Both the position numbers and the translations under genes were made by a program. DNA of 64,000 bases from Moraxella ovis (GTDB lineage: Bacteria > Pseudomonadota > Gammaproteobacteria > Pseudomonadales > Moraxellaceae): NCBI RefSeq assembly GCF_900453105.1, contig NZ_UGPW01000001.1:1302001-1366000 (forward strand). Direction: 5' to 3'. The notes under the pieces were generated by a model. It made no database searches. It saw only the letters and a list, made by a program, of their open reading frames with translations, and was not told the origin of the DNA. Below, in pieces: positions 26,056 through 36,191 of the stretch (within the stretch, counting starts at the first letter, position 1; each line of letters begins with the position of its first letter).

Positions 26056-26397
26056 ATGCAATTATCCACCGCTTACGCCCTGCTTGCTCTCGCCATCATC
26101 AGCGAAGTGACGGGTTCGACTTTTTTGGCAAAATCTGACGGATTTAGCAAACTCATCCCTACCAGCATTACGCTCGTTTGTTTTGCCATCGCTTTTTATC
26201 TACTTTCTCATGTCGTCAAGGTCATCCCTCTTGGCATGACTTATGCCATTTGGTCGGGTGTGGGTATTGTACTAACTGCTTTGATCGGTATGTTCGTATT
26301 GAAACAACCTCTAGACATCCCCGCCATGATAGGCATCGGCTTTATCATAGTCGGAGTGATCATCATGAACATCTTTTCAAGCTCTACCGCCCATTAA
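26056..26397 (+). CDS. Small multidrug resistance (SMR) transporter, EmrE-like
   Basis: 113 residues and four membrane helices. The essential proton/drug-binding Glu is E17 in LAIISEVTGSTFLAKS. The GMTYAIWSGVGIVLTALIG segment and C-terminal GIGFIIVGVIIMN match EmrE/QacE. It exports cationic drugs or guanidinium-like compounds by proton exchange as a dimer; the actual substrate cannot be told. A TetR regulator follows after 17 bases. Confidence 0.93.
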   Translation: MQLSTAYALLALAIISEVTGSTFLAKSDGFSKLIPTSITLVCFAIAFYLLSHVVKVIPLGMTYAIWSGVGIVLTALIGMFVLKQPLDIPAMIGIGFIIVGVIIMNIFSSSTAH

Positions 26398-26414
26398 TAA
26401 AATAAAGAAAACTC

Positions 26415-26999
26415 ATGGAAAATCAATCACTTGAATTATTCAACGAAAGCCAAAGCAAGCCAAAACGCAAAAACAACCCCGAGCTTCTACGCCACAGCAT
26501 CCTAATCGCCGCCAAAGACCTTATGCTGCAAGATGGTATCGCCAATCTGTCCATGCAAAAAGTCGCTGATGCGGCAGGCACGAGTAAAGGCGGGCTTTTT
26601 CATCACTTTAAAAACAAAGACGAGCTGATCTTATCGGTGCTTGAGCTGTTCATCGCACAGGTGAACACCGCCATAATGCAGCACATTAATGAGATGGGCG
26701 AAGCTAAAGGCGTGTTCACGCGCGCTTATGTAAGCGTGTTTTTTGAGAATACTGAGATTGGATTATCAAGTGACTGGTCAGGGTTGATTCGCGCGATGAA
26801 TGCCGAGAGCAAACTTGCCGCGTTGTGGGATTCATGGCTTCATCATAAGGTGGGCAGCTTTAGTCACACCGACAGTGACATTCGACTAACCGCCATACGT
26901 TACGCGGTTGATGGCGCGTGGTTAAACAACATTGATATAAAGGAATTGCCCGCCATTCGCGATTATCTGATGACACTGATTGATGACATTGTGCGCTAA
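26415..26999 (+). CDS. TetR-family transcriptional regulator
   Basis: 194 residues. After a charged 22-residue N-terminus, residues 24-70 form the TetR DNA-binding domain (LLRHSILIAAKDLMLQDGIA, then MQKVADAAGTSKGGLFHHFKNKDELI). The rest is a ligand-binding helical domain with no family name I can assign. It is encoded 17 bases after the SMR gene, so it likely represses its own operon and senses a pump substrate. It ends at a terminator. Confidence 0.93.
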   Translation: MENQSLELFNESQSKPKRKNNPELLRHSILIAAKDLMLQDGIANLSMQKVADAAGTSKGGLFHHFKNKDELILSVLELFIAQVNTAIMQHINEMGEAKGVFTRAYVSVFFENTEIGLSSDWSGLIRAMNAESKLAALWDSWLHHKVGSFSHTDSDIRLTAIRYAVDGAWLNNIDIKELPAIRDYLMTLIDDIVR

Positions 27000-27004
27000 C
27001 CAAT

Positions 27005-27036
27005 AAAAAACACCACCTAATCAAGCGGTGTTTTTT
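27005..27036. terminator. Terminator between tetR and the NCS2 permease
   Basis: AAAAAACACC, 12-base loop, GGTGTTTTTT. A/T runs on both sides suit the convergent genes. Confidence 0.85.
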
Positions 27037-27056
27037 ATTGTAAATCGATGGTCTAA

Positions 27057-28370
27057 TTAAATCGCATAACCCAGCGCATAGAACGCCACCAACGCCACAG
27101 CGATGATAACTGTACCGATGTTAAGCTGCTTAAACTCACCAGAGATCAGGCGACCTAATACCAACGCAGCAAAGCCCAACATGATGCCTGTTACGATGTT
27201 GGCAGTCAATATGATGAACACCGCACACACCAGACCACTCATCGCACCCACAAAGTCATCAAAATCAAGCTTTGAGACATTGCTTAGCATCAACAGACCC
27301 ACATGCATCAAGGCAGGCGCGGTCGCATAACCAGGCACTAAGAACGCCAATGGCTGGAAGAACAACATGAGCAAGAATAACACACCCACCACGATCGCGG
27401 TCAGACCTGTCTTACCGCCAACCGCCGTGCCCGCCGCTGATTCGATATACACCGCTGCAGGCGCCGTACCGAACAGACCAGAGAATACGCTAGAGACTGA
27501 GTCAGCTGTCAATGCCTTGCCGCCGCCGATGATCTGACCGTCTTTATCGATCAGTCCAGCTTGCCCTGCTACTGCACGGATCGTACCAGTCGCATCGAAC
27601 ACCGCCGTCATCACCAGAGCAAATACCGCTGGCAATACCGCTGCATTTAACGCGCCCATGATGTCAAGGTTTAGGAACAGTGATTCGCCTGTAACAGTTG
27701 GTAGCTTAAAGACTGAACCGCCAAATTTCACATTCGGGTCAAAAATCAGACCAATCACCGTAATGGCAATGATCACCCATAGAATACTGCCTTTTACCTG
27801 CTTACGCTCAAGGCCGATGATCGCAGCCAATCCAACCAAAGACATTACCACAGGAAAAGAAGTAAATTCGCCCATTTTTACAGGCAGGCCAGCATCATTC
27901 TTGATGACCAGACCCACACCGTTGGCAGCGATCAGCAGTAGAAACAGACCAATACCAATACCTGCGCCATGCGCAATTGAAATTGGCAGGTTACGCAGAA
28001 TCCACGCACGAATGCCCGTCACAGAGATAAGCGTGAACACCACACCCATCAAGAAAATCGCGCCCAGCGCCACAGGTACGCTGATGCCTTGACCTAATAC
28101 AAGGCTAAACGCCGTAAACGCCGTCAAGCTAATCGCACAACCGATCGCCATCGGCACATTCGCCCACAGACCGATTAAGATTGAGCCTAAGCCCGCCACC
28201 AAACAAGTCGCAATAAAGACCGACTCGGCAGGAAATCCTGCGTCGCTTAACATGTTCGGCACGACGATCAACGAATACACCATCGCCAAAAATGTCGTCA
28301 AGCCAGCGATGACTTCTTGACGCACAGAAGAGCCACGCTCCTCAATTTTTAGATAAGAAAGCAAAGACAT
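27057..28370 (-). CDS. NCS2/AzgA-type purine permease
   Basis: 437 residues with about 13-14 membrane segments. The start [31 protein letters not shown] and the [35 protein letters not shown] segment are typical of the AzgA branch (COG2252), proton-linked hypoxanthine/guanine/adenine uptake. Also [30 protein letters not shown]. The exact purine is not deducible. Single-gene unit, divergent from the peroxiredoxin gene. Confidence 0.92.
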   Translation of the reverse strand: MSLLSYLKIEERGSSVRQEVIAGLTTFLAMVYSLIVVPNMLSDAGFPAESVFIATCLVAGLGSILIGLWANVPMAIGCAISLTAFTAFSLVLGQGISVPVALGAIFLMGVVFTLISVTGIRAWILRNLPISIAHGAGIGIGLFLLLIAANGVGLVIKNDAGLPVKMGEFTSFPVVMSLVGLAAIIGLERKQVKGSILWVIIAITVIGLIFDPNVKFGGSVFKLPTVTGESLFLNLDIMGALNAAVLPAVFALVMTAVFDATGTIRAVAGQAGLIDKDGQIIGGGKALTADSVSSVFSGLFGTAPAAVYIESAAGTAVGGKTGLTAIVVGVLFLLMLFFQPLAFLVPGYATAPALMHVGLLMLSNVSKLDFDDFVGAMSGLVCAVFIILTANIVTGIMLGFAALVLGRLISGEFKQLNIGTVIIAVALVAFYALGYAI

Positions 28371-28540
28371 AAAACGCCTATCAAGTTGCTAAGAATAATT
28401 TTAGGGTGCTAATTTTACTTCATAGACACATTTTTTACAATTTTTAACGAATAAATTTACAAAATTTTATGGCTCATTTGGTCGAAATTTTGACAAATAT
28501 TAGGTAAAATGGTCGTATTTTTAGATAATTTTAAAACAAT

Positions 28541-29017
28541 ATGAAAAACACTCAAGAAACCATCGCATTGCCTGACTTTGATGTGGCACTCGTGAAGAAT
28601 GACATTCAAAGCTCTGTCAACCTTAGCACTCTCATCCAGGACAGCGGTCGCGGATTGGTGCTATACTTTTATCCCAAGGATAACACCCAAGGCTGCTCGG
28701 TGCAGGCGGTTGATTTTAGCCACCTAAAAGAACAATTTGAGAACAAAGGCTATCAAATCATCGGCGTGTCTCGCGATGGCGTCAAGTCACATCAGAGCTT
28801 CATCACCAAAAAATCCCTCGACATCCCGCTTATCAGCGACCCTGATGAGAAGCTTTGCCAGTATTTTGATGTCATTAAAGAAAAAATGATGTATGGCAAG
28901 ACGCATCTTGGCGTGGTGCGCTCAACTTTCGTTTTTGATAACAGTGGACAAATGACGGCAAGCTATCGCAATGTAAAAGCCAAAGAACACGCCGAAAAGC
29001 TACTTGAGACCCTATAA
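28541..29017 (+). CDS. bcp: Peroxiredoxin of the PrxQ/Bcp group
   Basis: 158 residues. The peroxidatic motif PKDNTQGC (P-x3-T-x2-C) places C52. The usual PrxQ resolving Cys five residues later is Val, and none occurs at the alternative +36 position. The only other Cys is C106, which matches a non-essential Cys of E. coli Bcp. It may therefore act as a one-Cys enzyme or use C106 unusually. Thiol-dependent reduction of hydroperoxides is the family role. The glycosyltransferase gene begins 6 bases after the stop. Confidence 0.92.
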   Translation: MKNTQETIALPDFDVALVKNDIQSSVNLSTLIQDSGRGLVLYFYPKDNTQGCSVQAVDFSHLKEQFENKGYQIIGVSRDGVKSHQSFITKKSLDIPLISDPDEKLCQYFDVIKEKMMYGKTHLGVVRSTFVFDNSGQMTASYRNVKAKEHAEKLLETL

Positions 29018-29023
29018 AATCTC

Positions 29024-30229
29024 ATGAAAGTTATGCACTTATCATCATCGCTAAAGCATGATGAAGCCGAACGTGGCATCTATGCCATCACCCACGCCCT
29101 CATGCGCGCAGGTCATGAATCGATCGTCATCGGTGCCGCTCACGAAGAAGAAGAGCTGGTGACGCGCCTTATGCGTGATGACACCGTATATTATCAATTG
29201 CCCATGCCAAAAAAATCTTGGTGGGCGCTAAAAAACATCCTAAAACTTCGCCGAATCATCCAAGCGCACGAGCCTGACATCATTCATGTGCATTCGCGCA
29301 CGCCCGCATGGGTGCTACATTGGGCGCTGCATCGCACCCCAAAAGAAAAACGCCCAAAAATTGTCGCGACGATGTATGGTTTTTATCCGATGAATTCTTA
29401 TGCGCGTGCGCTTTTTTATTCCGACGTGATCATCACCGCCTCCAGAAGCATCGACAAATATCTACGCGCCAAGCTCGCCCAAAAAAAAGAAGAGCTCGAC
29501 ATCGAAGAATATCCCTTTGACATCGTGTGTGTGCGACGCGGTGTGGACATTCGCACTTATCCGTATCGCCATCACACATCCGTGTATTGGCTGCATAGTA
29601 TCTTTGCAGAACATCCAGAGCTTGAACACAAAAAATGGTTGCTATTCCCCACGCCTATCGGTGCAGAATACGGACAAGAATGGCTGGTTGATATCCTAGG
29701 CAACCTACAAGAAAAATTCCCCGACATTCACGCTATCATCGCAGAAGATAATGAGCCCAATTTATCCGACCAAGACGTCGCACACGAAGAATTCATCCAA
29801 CGACTGCACGCCTTAGGTCTGAACGGCAAAGTGACATTCATCGGCCGCAGACCACCCGACATGAAAGAATGGCTATCGTCAGCGAATGTCGTGCTTGCGC
29901 TGGCTAATCGCCCAGAGAGTATTGGCATCACCGCCCTACAGGCCATTCACCTTGGTACGCCGGTCATCGGCTGGGCAAAAGGAGCATTTGCTGACATTCT
30001 AAGCGCATTGTATCCACAAGGTCTAGTTAAAGAAGAGACCGCCGTCACACTCTGCAAAGCCGTCAAATCACACCTTCAGAACGGCTTGCGCCCTGCCATG
30101 ACCCACGAATATACCATCGATCAGATGATGGCGGAGACTTTGGCAGTCTATCAGTCGCTCACGCCTGACTGCAAGCTCGTCAAGACCGATCGCCATGATA
30201 ACCTTGTGTGCGTTCGGGCAAATGAATAA
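29024..30229 (+). CDS. Glycosyltransferase, GT4-like
   Basis: 401 residues. The GT-B architecture is visible: the N-terminal half has SSSLKHDEAERGIYAITHALMRAGHE and PDIIHVHSRTPAW. The C-terminal half has VTFIGRRPPDMKEWLSSANVVLALANRPESIGITALQAIHLGTPVIGW, including the donor-binding E..GI..LEA pattern (here ESIGITALQAI). The acceptor is unknown; surface polysaccharide or lipooligosaccharide is likely. It starts 6 bases after the bcp stop, so it is probably co-transcribed. Two or more hairpins follow. Confidence 0.85.
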   Translation: MKVMHLSSSLKHDEAERGIYAITHALMRAGHESIVIGAAHEEEELVTRLMRDDTVYYQLPMPKKSWWALKNILKLRRIIQAHEPDIIHVHSRTPAWVLHWALHRTPKEKRPKIVATMYGFYPMNSYARALFYSDVIITASRSIDKYLRAKLAQKKEELDIEEYPFDIVCVRRGVDIRTYPYRHHTSVYWLHSIFAEHPELEHKKWLLFPTPIGAEYGQEWLVDILGNLQEKFPDIHAIIAEDNEPNLSDQDVAHEEFIQRLHALGLNGKVTFIGRRPPDMKEWLSSANVVLALANRPESIGITALQAIHLGTPVIGWAKGAFADILSALYPQGLVKEETAVTLCKAVKSHLQNGLRPAMTHEYTIDQMMAETLAVYQSLTPDCKLVKTDRHDNLVCVRANE

Positions 30230-30710
30230 TACCGACTTAATCAAACGCGCGTCTCGATTACGCTTTAGATAGCGCAATGCACAATACACACTAACTTTGA
30301 TTTCATCCCCAATCAAAAACACCGCTAAATTAGCGGTGTTATTACAAAAAAATACCCAGCTTGGGTAACTGGGTGTGTGGGTAAATAGCATCCATCGCCG
30401 ATGACTCATCCTTTGGCAGCCATGCCTCATACCTCTATCCTAATGTGCGTATTATATTATCAAAAATTTGTCTATACCATCAGCCATTACCTCCACATCC
30501 TGTAAGCCATTTCTTACAAGGTTTAAACCGCTTTTAATAATTTAGACATTCAGCTATTTAATAACAAGTGCAGAAAAGCTTATTTTTTTGAGGATATTTA
30601 CCCAAAAAAGCTTGATTTTTTATTCATAACAGTGCATAGTTATGCGTTTAATTTGAATGGCGCTTGTTTTGCGACATTCATCCGTTTTTATTCATTCTAA
30701 GGTGGACACA
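30230..30710. other. 481-base gap between glycosyltransferase and asd
   Basis: Apart from the two hairpins at 30318-30380, it holds a stem TGTAAG/CTTACA near 30499-30520 and an AT-rich leader with AAGCTT repeats before asd. No gene and no recognisable lysine riboswitch. A 120-codon minus-strand frame overlapping the glycosyltransferase end has no coding character. Confidence 0.5.
30318..30340. terminator. Hairpin after the glycosyltransferase gene
   Basis: AACACCGCTAA-A-TTAGCGGTGTT, a perfect 11-base stem with a one-base centre. The leftward side has a T5 tract, the rightward side only ATTA. A second weaker stem (ACCCAG/CTGGGT) follows at about 30354-30380. Confidence 0.6.
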
Positions 30711-31841
30711 ATGGCAGAAAAATTGGTCGTAGGCTTGGTTGGTTGGCGTGGCATGGTTGGCTCTGTGCTGATGGCTCGCATGGTTGAAGAAGGTGATTTT
30801 AATCACATCACGCCTGTTTTTTTCTCAACCAGCAATGCAGGTGGCAAAGCGCCTGACTTCGGCGTAGATGTAGGCACCCTAAAAGACGCATCTGACATCA
30901 ACGAACTTGCCAAATGTGACGCCATCATCACCTGTCAAGGCGGCGACTATACCAAAGAAGTGCACGGCAAATTGCGCGCATCTGGCTGGAATGGCTACTG
31001 GATTGACGCAGCCAGCTCGCTTCGCATGGACGACAACGCCGTCATCATCCTAGATCCTGTTAACCGCAACGTCATCGACGACGCCATCGCTAATGGCAAA
31101 AAAGACTTCATCGGCGGCAACTGCACCGTTAGCCTAATGCTGATGGCGATTGGTGAACTATTCCGTCGCGGTTGGGTAGAATGGGTATCTGCCATGACTT
31201 ATCAAGCCGCTTCTGGCGCGGGTGCTAACAACATGCGCGAGCTTATCTCTGGCATGGGTGTATTACGCGACAGCGTGGCAGACAAGCTTGCTGACCCTGC
31301 CTCTGCCATCCTTGAAATCGACAAAACCATCGCCGACACTCAGCGCTCTGACACTTTTCCAAAACAACACTTCGGTGCTGTATTGGCAGGCAGTCTCATT
31401 CCTTATATCGACAGCCAGCTTGACAACGGTCAATCTCGCGAAGAATGGAAAGGTCAAGCTGAGACCAATAAGATCCTAGGCAACACAGATTCTGACATCA
31501 TTAACATCGATGGCATCTGTGTCCGCATCGGTGCAATGCGTTGTCACAGCCAAGCATTAACCATCAAGCTAACCAAAGATATCCCTCTTGCCGAGATTGA
31601 AGAAGCACTACGCCAAAGTGACAATCCTTGGCTAGATGTGGTTGAAAATGACAAACCTGCCAGCATGGAGCGACTCACGCCTGTGGCAGTAACGGGTACG
31701 CTGAATGTGGCTGTAGGTCGTCTTCGTAAGATGAACATGGGCGGCGAATACCTAACAGCCTTCACGGTGGGCGATCAGCTACTGTGGGGTGCTGCTGAGC
31801 CGCTACGTCGCATGCTTGCCATTATCCAAGGCCGCATCTAA
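30711..31841 (+). CDS. asd: Aspartate-semialdehyde dehydrogenase
   Basis: 376 residues from the ATG at 30711 with AAGGTGG upstream; a longer frame from 30657 lacks a ribosome site. It reduces aspartyl phosphate with NADPH, feeding lysine/diaminopimelate, threonine and methionine. NADP site [14 protein letters not shown] at the N-terminus, catalytic C138 in [10 protein letters not shown], and substrate segment [12 protein letters not shown]. Single-gene unit with its own terminator. Confidence 0.96.
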   Translation: MAEKLVVGLVGWRGMVGSVLMARMVEEGDFNHITPVFFSTSNAGGKAPDFGVDVGTLKDASDINELAKCDAIITCQGGDYTKEVHGKLRASGWNGYWIDAASSLRMDDNAVIILDPVNRNVIDDAIANGKKDFIGGNCTVSLMLMAIGELFRRGWVEWVSAMTYQAASGAGANNMRELISGMGVLRDSVADKLADPASAILEIDKTIADTQRSDTFPKQHFGAVLAGSLIPYIDSQLDNGQSREEWKGQAETNKILGNTDSDIINIDGICVRIGAMRCHSQALTIKLTKDIPLAEIEEALRQSDNPWLDVVENDKPASMERLTPVAVTGTLNVAVGRLRKMNMGGEYLTAFTVGDQLLWGAAEPLRRMLAIIQGRI

Positions 31842-31865
31842 TCACTCAAGATGCCAAAAGCCATC

Positions 31866-31895
31866 AAAAAGCACGCAACATGAGCGTGCTTTTTG
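31866..31895 (+). terminator. Terminator of asd
   Basis: AAAAAGCACGC, 7-base loop, GCGTGCTTTTT. Perfect stem with U-tract. Confidence 0.92.
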
Positions 31896-31930
31896 TGTTA
31901 TGATACACCAAATTTTTATATTTACCACTC

Positions 31931-32893
31931 ATGACAGACATCACCCACATCATCTATGCAGGCGGAACATTCGGTAGTCATGGTACGCCATTATCACCCT
32001 TACCTGCCTATGTTTTTTTACCGACATTAAAACTAACATTGGCAGAACGATTGCCAAACATCACAACTGATATTCTCCCTAATGCCCTTATTAAGGACAG
32101 CAGCACCCTAACTCCTGCCGACTTTGTGACCTTGTACGGTACGATTTTGAAGGCTTATGGAGCAGGCGCGAGGCGTTTTGTACTTATTACAGGAACTGAC
32201 AGCTTAAGCTTTTTGGCGGCATTTTTGGCGAATGCCTTTGAAGGTAGTGACATCAGCCTTGTAATTACAGGCAGTATGCAGCCATTATTCATCGCTGAAA
32301 GTCCCAGTCATACCATCAATGATGACAGCGATGCATGGGTTAATCTTCGTGATGCCATCATTGCTACGACCGAACATAAAGGCGTGGCGGTGCAGTTTTA
32401 TCACAAACTTATGAATGCCAAAGACACCCAAAAAATCAACAGCCAACATCATGATGCCTTCATGGGCGAGTTAGCATCAAAACAAAATACCGACCAGACG
32501 GAATGTTTTGATGCTAAAGACGCATTGGGTAATTTACCCATCCTGACGGACAACGCCAAAAACACTCAAATCACTGCCATTTATTGCCTACCTAATGATG
32601 TGGCGAACCTTGAACATCAGCTCAGTCAGTTAAGTGAGCATACTCGAGCGGTCATCTTAATTGGGTTTGGTGCGGGCAATGTACCATCATCTGACAAGCT
32701 CATCACCGAGCTTCAGCGACTACTAGCCAAGCAAATCCCCGTTATCTGCACTACCATGTGTACTTTTGGCGGTACCAGCGCAGATTATGCGGCAGGCGCT
32801 TGGCAGTACCAGTATGGCGTATGCTCAAGCTCGCTTGGGATCGCTGGCATCTACGGACAAACTCTTTGGCAAATCCTACAACCAAACTCATAA
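31931..32893 (+). CDS. Type I-like L-asparaginase
   Basis: 320 residues without a signal peptide, so cytoplasmic. The first active-site segment YAGGTFGSHG carries the nucleophile threonine (T13). The second is TGTDSLSF (T89, D90), where most family members have TGTDT. A later ITGSMQPLF also fits. It hydrolyses asparagine to aspartate and ammonia; the family also includes glutaminases. truA starts 3 bases later, so they are co-transcribed. The central part (about 160-200) is variable and hydrophilic. Confidence 0.85.
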   Translation: MTDITHIIYAGGTFGSHGTPLSPLPAYVFLPTLKLTLAERLPNITTDILPNALIKDSSTLTPADFVTLYGTILKAYGAGARRFVLITGTDSLSFLAAFLANAFEGSDISLVITGSMQPLFIAESPSHTINDDSDAWVNLRDAIIATTEHKGVAVQFYHKLMNAKDTQKINSQHHDAFMGELASKQNTDQTECFDAKDALGNLPILTDNAKNTQITAIYCLPNDVANLEHQLSQLSEHTRAVILIGFGAGNVPSSDKLITELQRLLAKQIPVICTTMCTFGGTSADYAAGAWQYQYGVCSSSLGIAGIYGQTLWQILQPNS

Positions 32894-32896
32894 ACC

Positions 32897-33712
32897 ATGA
32901 ACGACCTAAGCATACAAACCTACGCCATCGGTGTTGAATTTATTGGTACAAATTATCGAGGCTGGCAGCGACAGCAGGAAGTTGATAGCATTCAGGCACG
33001 CCTTGAGTCTGCGCTATCCACCATCGCTAACGAGCCCATCGAGGTGATCGCTGCAGGGCGCACTGATGCAGGGGTGCATGCGGGCAATATGATCGCGCAT
33101 TTTACCACCGCCGCCAAGCGCACAGAATATAACTGGATGCGCGGCGCAAACACCCTGCTGCCAGACGACATTGCCCTGCGCTGGATTACGCCGATGCCCT
33201 CTGATTTTCATGCGCGCTTTGGGGCGATTGCGCGTCGTTATCGTTATGTCACACTAAATCAGCCCTATCGCCCTGCCATCCTACGCCATCAAGTAACGCA
33301 TGTCTTTGAGCTACTCGATAACGATAAGATGATACGAGCAAGCTCCCTTTTGGTCGGTACACATGATTTTAGTAGCTTTCGTGCAGCGGCTTGCCAGTCT
33401 AATCAGCCTGTACGCAATGTCTCACACGCCAATCTGTTTCAGCATGGGGCGTATCTGGTGCTAGACATTCAGGCGGATGGTTTTTTGCATCACATGGTGC
33501 GTAACATCATGGGCACGCTGTTCGCCATCGGCAAAGGCGAGCTTGAGATTGATGACATCACAAGGCTTATCGAAGCCAAAGATCGCACATTAGCACCACC
33601 AACCGCGTCTGCAGACGGTCTATATTTTATTAACGCATATTATCCCGATCGGTTTCAGACTCTGCTGCCAAACGTACCTCTAACCCCGCTTTGGCTTGGG
33701 CTGCCCGATTAA
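32897..33712 (+). CDS. truA: tRNA pseudouridine(38-40) synthase
   Basis: 271 residues. Catalytic aspartate D57 in AAGRTDAGVHAGNMIAHF. Further TruA signatures: GVEFIGTNYRGWQRQ, HDFSSFRAAACQS and QADGFLHHMVRNIMGTL. It modifies the anticodon arm of many tRNAs. Follows the asparaginase gene with a 3-base gap and ends at a strong terminator. Confidence 0.97.
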   Translation: MNDLSIQTYAIGVEFIGTNYRGWQRQQEVDSIQARLESALSTIANEPIEVIAAGRTDAGVHAGNMIAHFTTAAKRTEYNWMRGANTLLPDDIALRWITPMPSDFHARFGAIARRYRYVTLNQPYRPAILRHQVTHVFELLDNDKMIRASSLLVGTHDFSSFRAAACQSNQPVRNVSHANLFQHGAYLVLDIQADGFLHHMVRNIMGTLFAIGKGELEIDDITRLIEAKDRTLAPPTASADGLYFINAYYPDRFQTLLPNVPLTPLWLGLPD

Positions 33713-33718
33713 ACCAGC

Positions 33719-33747
33719 AAAAATCCCGCCAAATGACGGGATTTTTT
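33719..33747 (+). terminator. Terminator of truA
   Basis: AAAAATCCCG, loop CCAAATGA, CGGGATTTTTT. It also faces the end of the degraded dehydrogenase. Confidence 0.9.
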
Positions 33748-33766
33748 AGATCTATATGATATGAAA

Positions 33767-34465
33767 TTAATCATATTCGATGATAACTTTCACGGCTCCG
33801 GTTTGGTCAGCGTGCTTGAAGACATCATACGCTTTTTCCATCTCTGAGAATTTGAAATGAGGGTGGCTAATTTATCCATCGGTAGCCTACTGCATTCACA
33901 TGATTTTAGTAGCATGCCTGTGGTATTGGCATTCACAAGACCTGTGGTGATTTTAAGGTTCTTAATCCACAGCTTCTCAAGCGCAAAGCTCACAGGCTGA
34001 CCGTGCACGCCGACGTTGGCGATGTTACCACCTTCTTTGACAGACTGCTAGCAGATGTCCCAAGTCGCAGGAATACCCACCGATTCCATCGCACAGTCCA
34101 AACCGCGACCGTCAGTAATCTCAAGGATGCGAGCCACTGCGTCTTCTTTGCCTGAATTAATGGTGTGTCGCGCCCATTTCTTTTGCCATGCGCAGATTTG
34201 AAATTTTTGACCGCAGGGCCTACTTCCTCGACAATGCCAACACCTTCATGACCAAGGATTCGCCCATTCCAATCGCCTGTCTTGTCGCGAGCAGCCGCCT
34301 CAATCTCAGGGTTCTTGCCCTTCCAGATGCCAAATCCGTACCGCAAATGGTGGTCTTCGTCATGCGAATGATGGCATCAGTAGGGTCGATGATGGTTGGG
34401 ACGGGACGATCTTCAAAACGAATGTCGTTCTCACCGTAGTAGGTCATGGCTTTCATGGTAGTCAT
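33767..34465 (-). pseudogene. Decayed zinc-dependent alcohol dehydrogenase
   Basis: Translation in three frames recovers an MDR-family zinc alcohol dehydrogenase in order: MTTMKAMTYYGENDIRFEDR...TTICGTDL, then after a frameshift NGRILGHEGVGIVEEVGPAV, then a deletion of roughly 130 codons. After that come an AKEMGATHH piece, SGKEDAVARILE in another frame with a TAG where a Gln is expected (DIC-stop-QSV), NVGVHGQPVSFALEKLW, and a final frameshift into HFKFSEMEKAYDVF ending VIIEYD. At least three frameshifts, one stop and one large deletion make it non-functional. The N-terminal start and AAGGAG ribosome site remain intact. Confidence 0.88.
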
Positions 34466-34637
34466 AAGTTACTCCTTTGTAGGTCAAAAATTAACAACTT
34501 ATGTCATTACCATAACAAAATATTAGGTCGCTGTAAATTTAAAGTTTTATGAAAATATCAATAAAATCATTATGTTATATCATAATTAATGTGTCAATCC
34601 ACAACCTTGATTATTATCCCTATGCTTTTAAATAAGC

Positions 34638-36076
34638 CTACATTAAATCAGGAATGTCTTCGCACTTCATTTCAATACCCTTGCCTTCTAACAGCTCTTT
34701 TACCATCACTTTTCCACTTCATACATCGACAGACATCACCTCCATCGGGATAGTTGACCCAAAAGATATCACCACCTCAAACTGTTGCCTACTTGGACAT
34801 GGCGACATACCTTTTCATTAATCAACCAAGAGCCACCAATCTGCCTGCCCTGCTCATCAATATAAAATCCTCTGCCATCTTTTGAGACTTCAGCTCGACC
34901 TTAATGAAAGAAAAATGGCTTATCATACAGCACGTCAATCATCGGCTCTCCTGAGCGGTTAAGCATTCCGTGCTTTTTATTAATTTCAATCCCAATGCCC
35001 TTACCGGCATCAAAATAAGACATAGAAATACCGTGATATTTCGGCGGTATGATCAGCTTGCCCGACTTATCAGTTACCCCATATAAAGCCATCTCATCGC
35101 CATTCGCATCCCGACCATACACGACAACTTCTGCTAGCCCATGATAAAATCCATGCCTAAGACTGTGGTTAAACTGCATCAGAAGCTTGCCATCTGTGTT
35201 GATGTAGCCATAACGATCATCTTTTTTAATCACCGCAACACCATCATTAAACCCAAAAATAAAATCATAGTCAAAATCTGCCACGATTTGATTATGGATA
35301 TCCACCACTCCCCATCTACCATCTTGCTCTACAGGGAAAAGTCCTTCATCTCCTATGAAAATTTCATCATACATGAAAGCAATGATTTGCTTTCTGGATT
35401 TATCGATCACACCCCAACGACCACCTCTTTTAAATGGCAAATAGTCATGATAGGAACGGTCGGCATCCTCGAATTGATCAACAACCTGAAGATTAGCATC
35501 TAACAGTTGCACCTAATCACCCTTGCCAACCACAAAATACTCACCAAACCCGAAAATCTTATCATATTCAAAGGGAAGAATCTCACGATCATGATGGTCA
35601 ATCAGCCCACAATTACCATACCTGCCTTCAGCGCGCCGCTCCATCGCGACAATCAGCCCATTGACATCACTTAGCAAACCATATTTAGGCTGAATAATCA
35701 TCTATCCATGATGCATCATTCCATACTTGCCGTCTTTTATGATTTCATAATAAGAATCATCATGCGGCAATAGATGATCATACTCCATCGGCAAAATAAC
35801 ACGACCTAGACGATCTATCACACCCTCTTTCTCACCATTTGACACGCCAAACTCATCCTTGCCCAGCCGATGGATCTTACGATACTCTGGTGCGATCATC
35901 ACATCACCTATGACATCTACCAAGCCATGTTTCACGCCTTGATAAGATATCGAAACACCATCTTCAATACAGCCCACCCAGTCATAATCCCCCAAGGGCG
36001 GTCTATCACAAACCCATGCCGACGTCACCAGCACACCAGACATCATCAACAAAGCCAAAAATCTTATACCATCCAC
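34638..36076 (-). pseudogene. Decayed WG-repeat (KWG) protein
   Basis: A single frame from the ATG at 36076 encodes a signal-like N-terminus (FLALLMMSGVLVTSAWVC) and many WG/KWG-type repeats (for example DGKYGMMHHG, KHGMLNRSGEPMI, DDRYGYINTDGKLL). It is interrupted by TAG at 35702-35704, TAG at 35513-35515 and TAA at 34901-34903. Each time the same frame continues with good repeat sequence (for example AEVSKDGRGFYIDEQGRQI after the third). Near 34790 the frame shifts, and a later TGA precedes the tail ending KCEDIPDLM. The intact ancestor would have been about 475 residues, exported. Function of such proteins is unclear. Confidence 0.85.
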
Positions 36077-36191
36077 CTATCGATAACTTTATGTCATATT
36101 AACACACCCTGTCGCAAAAACAGCAAAAAACATAGCTTTTGATAAAAATATCGGCTATAATATCGCTTTCATTTTTTAACTTATTTGACTT

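Noticed and set aside
30068..30430. 120-codon minus-strand frame over the end of the glycosyltransferase gene
   Set aside because: It overlaps a real coding region and two hairpins, and its translation has no protein-like pattern.
30540..30710. Lysine riboswitch before asd
   Set aside because: No conserved core of the lysine riboswitch was recognised; only AT-rich DNA and small repeats.
34638..36076. Stop-codon recoding (amber read-through) in the WG-repeat gene
   Set aside because: Only two of the stops are TAG; a TAA, a TGA and a frameshift also occur, and the neighbouring gene is clearly decayed.
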